Of a stretch of DNA of 17,447 nucleotides, positions 14,803 through 17,447 are shown one piece after another (position 1 is the first letter of the stretch; every line of letters begins with the position of its first letter). A program made the translations under genes and the position numbers. Source of the stretch: CAZRIE01 sp964600075 (lineage in GTDB: Bacteria; Bacteroidota; Bacteroidia; Flavobacteriales; Flavobacteriaceae); contig CAZRIE010000090.1 in the NCBI GenBank assembly GCA_964600075.1, positions 1-17,447 on the forward strand, read 5' to 3'. The notes below the pieces were generated by a model that ran no database searches, was not told the DNA's origin, and saw nothing but the letters and a program-made list of their open reading frames with translations.

Positions 14803-16473
14803 TCAATTATCCCAATGAGTATCGATAACCTTTTGAATGTGCGGGTAATTTTTATCGGTCTCGTTCAAATCTTCTCTTAGTTTTTTCAATTGCTCTTTTA
14901 AGTCTGTTATAGTTTCTTTATATGCCGGATCCGTATAGGCATTGTTCATTTCTTTAGGGTCTTTCTTTAAGTCATAGAATTCCCAGGCAGCTGGTGTGTG
15001 ATTAGCAAAGTCATTGCCCCAATTCTTTTTATCCCATTGCGCATCGGGATTATTGGTATCCACATAATACTTCCCATAGAAAAATATCAGTTTAAAGTCT
15101 TTGGTTCGAATACCAAAGTGCGCAGGGTTTTGATGTTTGTGCGCCAAATGCATCCAATAACGATAATAGGTAGCTTGTTGCCAATCGTCTGGCTCCTCCC
15201 CTGTTTCTAAGATTGTTTTAAAACTTTTTCCTTGCATATAGTCGGGAGTACTTCCTCCAGCCATTTCAATTAAAGTAGGGGCAAAATCAGTGTTGTTAAT
15301 AATTGCATCCGTACGACTACCTGACTTTATTTTTTTTGGATACCGCACAAAAAATGGCATACGCATCGATTCATCATACATCCACCTTTTATCAATAAAA
15401 TCATGCTCGCCAAGCATAAACCCTTGATCACCCGTGTAAACGATAATTGTGTTTTCAAGAAGTCCTTCTGTCTCGAGATAATCCATAAGTCGCTTAACAT
15501 TATCATCGACGCCCTTTACACAACGTAGGTATTTTTTTAGATAATCTTGATACACTTGGCTTGTGTATTTTTTCTCTTCATCATCCATTTCCCATTTTAC
15601 GTATTCCTCAGGTCGAATTTCCCGAGCTTCTCGATAGGCAGTATGTATGCTACTATCTACGTATATGTTCATAGCCTGATTTCGAATCAGATTGCGGTTT
15701 GATACCGACGAACCAATAATTCGTGTTAAAGAGTCGTTCTTGCCTCTCGTAGCTTCAGAACCATTGTTTCCTCTTTTGTATAGACTTTCGGGTTCCGGGA
15801 TAAATGTATCCTTCAAATATTCTTCATATCGCGGGGCATTTTCAAAATCATCATGTGGAGCCTTGAATTGGTGAACCAAAAAGAATGGTTTTTCAGGATC
15901 TCTTTTGGTCTTGAGCCAATCCAGCGAAATATCGGTAATCATATCAGAAGAATGTCCTTTGGTTTGTACCGTGTTTTCGGGCCAAGGTTGATCACCCCTC
16001 ACTCTAAAATCGGGGTCGAAATAGTGGCCTTGCCCAGGTAAAACTTGATAATAATCAAAAGCTGCCGGTTCTTCTTTCAAGTGCCACTTACCAACGATTG
16101 CTGTCTGATACCCTAATTTCTTTATTTCTATAGGGAGAAACTGTCTTGCAGGTTCGATACGGCCATCTAAATCTAAAACCCCGTTCAATTGTGCATTCTG
16201 ACCAGTGATAATCGCAGCTCTACTTGGTGTACATATTGAATTGCTGACAAAACAGTTGTCGAAAATCATTCCCTCGTTGGCAATTTTATCTAAGGTCGGG
16301 GTCGGATTCAAACTTGCCAGACGGCTTCCGTAAATACCAAAGCCCTGCGTCGTATGGTCGTCGGCCATAATGTAGATAATATTGGGCTTTTCAGTTGCAG
16401 TCTCGACCTGCTTTCCACAGGAAAACACGATGGGTAATAGAAGTAAGATTGCAAATTTTCTAAAATAGGTCAT
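14803..16473 (-). CDS. S1-family sulfatase lipoprotein
   Basis: A 556-residue type I sulfatase. The signal sequence ends in LLPIVFSC with lipobox C19, so it is a lipoprotein of the cell envelope. The formylglycine signature CTPSR has C81 as the residue to be oxidised. Metal ligands are D38-D39 (MADDH) and D349-Q350 (TGDQGFMLGEHD); K129/H131 (VGKWHLKEE) and H207 (KAPHDD) fill the sulfate pocket. GIRTKDFKLIFF and WEFYDLKKDPKEMNN are typical C-terminal elements. It would hydrolyse a sulfate ester on an algal sugar. It faces the fucose/galactose operon across 194 bases, fitting desulfation of a sulfated fucan or galactan. The Cys-type site needs an anaerobic-type or FGE maturase encoded elsewhere. 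S1 family certain; subfamily and target sugar not assignable by eye. Confidence 0.92.
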   Translation of the reverse strand: MTYFRKFAILLLLPIVFSCGKQVETATEKPNIIYIMADDHTTQGFGIYGSRLASLNPTPTLDKIANEGMIFDNCFVSNSICTPSRAAIITGQNAQLNGVLDLDGRIEPARQFLPIEIKKLGYQTAIVGKWHLKEEPAAFDYYQVLPGQGHYFDPDFRVRGDQPWPENTVQTKGHSSDMITDISLDWLKTKRDPEKPFFLVHQFKAPHDDFENAPRYEEYLKDTFIPEPESLYKRGNNGSEATRGKNDSLTRIIGSSVSNRNLIRNQAMNIYVDSSIHTAYREAREIRPEEYVKWEMDDEEKKYTSQVYQDYLKKYLRCVKGVDDNVKRLMDYLETEGLLENTIIVYTGDQGFMLGEHDFIDKRWMYDESMRMPFFVRYPKKIKSGSRTDAIINNTDFAPTLIEMAGGSTPDYMQGKSFKTILETGEEPDDWQQATYYRYWMHLAHKHQNPAHFGIRTKDFKLIFFYGKYYVDTNNPDAQWDKKNWGNDFANHTPAAWEFYDLKKDPKEMNNAYTDPAYKETITDLKEQLKKLREDLNETDKNYPHIQKVIDTHWDN

Positions 16474-16628
16474 AGTACGTCGTTTTCAGTTTGAAAAATA
16501 CGGAACGATATTACAAATTTGGCTTAAAAACGAACTTTATGCTATAACATATGATTTTTTTCCTAAGCCAACATTAATCCAAGCAGCTTTTGGGAACGAT
16601 TGGCCTATAAGTCACTTACCTTAAAATA
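16474..16628 (-). promoter_or_regulatory. Leader of the sulfatase gene with TTGGCTTA inverted repeat
   Basis: The 155-base spacer upstream of the sulfatase contains TTGGCTTA (16519-16526) and its exact reverse complement TAAGCCAA (16564-16571). The same octamer occurs at 3807-3814 upstream of the left-hand dehydrogenase. This may be a dyad operator, but an octamer recurring by chance is possible. No certain promoter is seen. Confidence 0.3.
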
Positions 16629-17349
16629 CTAGACCCGTTCTAATTTTACTGGCGGGGTATGGTGTGCGTTCCATTGGCAGACATATAGGTTTTTATCGTC
16701 ATCAACAAAAACATCATGCCCATGGTTAAAGGTCGGTTTTTCGGCCTGAAATAGCTGCTGCAGTTTTCCGTCTTTATATTCAGGAGCTTCGCCCCCAGGA
16801 TTGGAGACTACCTTGTTTTCACCATCCATGATAGTCACAAAACCCGTATCGCGAACATAATCCTTTCCTTCTCGCGTACGTGACCAGCAAACACCGGCAT
16901 AAAGGTTCTCATCATCTAAAACAGGACGACAAACAAACGCACCCGGCAATTCAACGGTCTTGAAACTACCCGCAGTCTTCTATGTACAGCATATCCTCTC
17001 TACCCTCATCATGAAGAGTCAACCCATGGCCGCCGGGATATCGTGTTCCCCAATAATCTAGTGATTTTCCTGATTTATCGAACACCAAAATGTTATTGTC
17101 GGTGTGGTCGCCCAACATGAAAAGACGTCCCTTACGATCCATTTGCATTTCGTGGCAATTCAAAATAGGATTATGCCCAACGGTCATTTTCGCCCAATCC
17201 TTTATCAGTTTGTATTTGAAATCTCCATGACCGATAATCTCATCTTCTGGTGCAGATTTCTTGAAAATATTGAATCCAAAAGAAGGTATTGCGGGCAAGG
17301 CTGCAGCGCCAATAGAAGTTTTTTTAAGGAAGTTTCTTCTGTTATTCAT
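16629..17349 (-). pseudogene. Broken Tat-signal six-bladed beta-propeller (NHL-like) gene
   Basis: The N-terminal piece (16966-17349) begins MNNRRNFLKKTSIGAAALPA, a twin-arginine signal, and continues with propeller blades (CHEMQMDRKGRLFMLGDHTD, NNILVFDKSGK, GGHGLTLHDEG). It stops at TAG 16966-16968 after YIEDCG. The +1-shifted frame carries on without a gap as GSFKTVELPGAFVCRP and ends FVDDDKNLYVCQW...KLERV at 16629. The frames meet at the CCC run 16969-16971 (GGG on the coding strand). The joined pieces total about 240 residues, whereas relatives as I recall them run about 330-380, with more blades between YI-D and LPGAFVCRP. An internal deletion with out-of-frame junction therefore explains it better than a lone base insertion. 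Such proteins are exported and often sit near DUF1080 proteins. Family moderately sure, disruption sure. Confidence 0.78.
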
Positions 17350-17400
17350 GGATGTTATAGCTTAATATTTTCTGTTTGAAAAAGTTTGCAGCTAATGAAC

Positions 17401-17426
17401 TACCCCGAGGCAGAGCCATCGAGGTA
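17401..17426. repeat. Compact palindrome in the right-edge spacer
   Basis: TACCCCGA (17401-17408) pairs with TCGAGGTA (17419-17426, one mismatch), and the next three bases GGC (17409-17411) pair with GCC (17415-17417) around AGA, leaving one bulged A. No U-tract follows on either strand. It lies 52 bases upstream of the broken propeller gene and looks like a small intergenic palindromic repeat or the terminator of a gene beyond the window. Confidence 0.5.
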
Positions 17427-17447
17427 TCAAAATAAACGTAATTGATT

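Overview
The window looks like a chromosomal carbohydrate-utilisation region of a marine Bacteroidota, probably a flavobacterium. The evidence is the low GC, AT-rich spacers, start codons without strong Shine-Dalgarno sites, two surface lipoproteins with Bacteroidota-style lipoboxes (a GH29 fucosidase and an S1 sulfatase), and a FucP sugar symporter with a Bacteroidota-like motif. No SusC/SusD pair, fucose isomerase/kinase, tRNA, rRNA, CRISPR array or intact insertion sequence is visible.

Layout, left to right. (1) 13-719 is a broken gene for a DUF1080 (3-keto-disaccharide hydrolase-like) protein, with one frameshift and one nonsense codon. (2) 796-3738, minus strand, is a three-gene unit read leftward: a zinc alcohol dehydrogenase, an esterase-D-like hydrolase overlapping it by ATGA, and an Fe(II)/2-oxoglutarate (PhyH-type) oxygenase. 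(3) An AraC-type regulator (3947-4804) diverges from this unit and is followed by a GH29 alpha-L-fucosidase lipoprotein (4978-6531) and a strong hairpin terminator. (4) 6625-14608, plus strand, is a seven-gene run: LgoD-like zinc dehydrogenase, UxaA-family dehydratase, UxaB-like reductase, COG3618 lactonase, SDR dehydrogenase, FucP symporter and a small RhaM/DUF718 mutarotase. (5) A convergent S1 sulfatase lipoprotein (14803-16473, minus) follows. (6) 16629-17349, minus, is a broken Tat-signal beta-propeller gene.

How it may work: the sulfatase and GH29 enzyme would release L-fucose or its C6-hydroxylated analogue L-galactose from a sulfated glycan. FucP would import it and the mutarotase equilibrate its anomers; the SDR would oxidise it to the lactone and the amidohydrolase open the lactone to L-fuconate/L-galactonate. 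From there the LgoD-like, UxaB-like and UxaA-like enzymes match the three steps L-galactonate -> D-tagaturonate -> D-altronate -> 2-keto-3-deoxy-D-gluconate. UxaA might also dehydrate L-fuconate directly, as its relatives are thought to do in the Campylobacter jejuni fucose locus. A final aldolase or kinase is not in the window.

Several spacers carry long imperfect palindromes. The clearest is a 164-bp element between the uxaB-like and lactonase genes that begins and ends with TA; its arm ends recur in a shorter palindrome upstream of the left-hand dehydrogenase. These look like MITE-like or intergenic repeats. Two decayed genes bracket the intact set.
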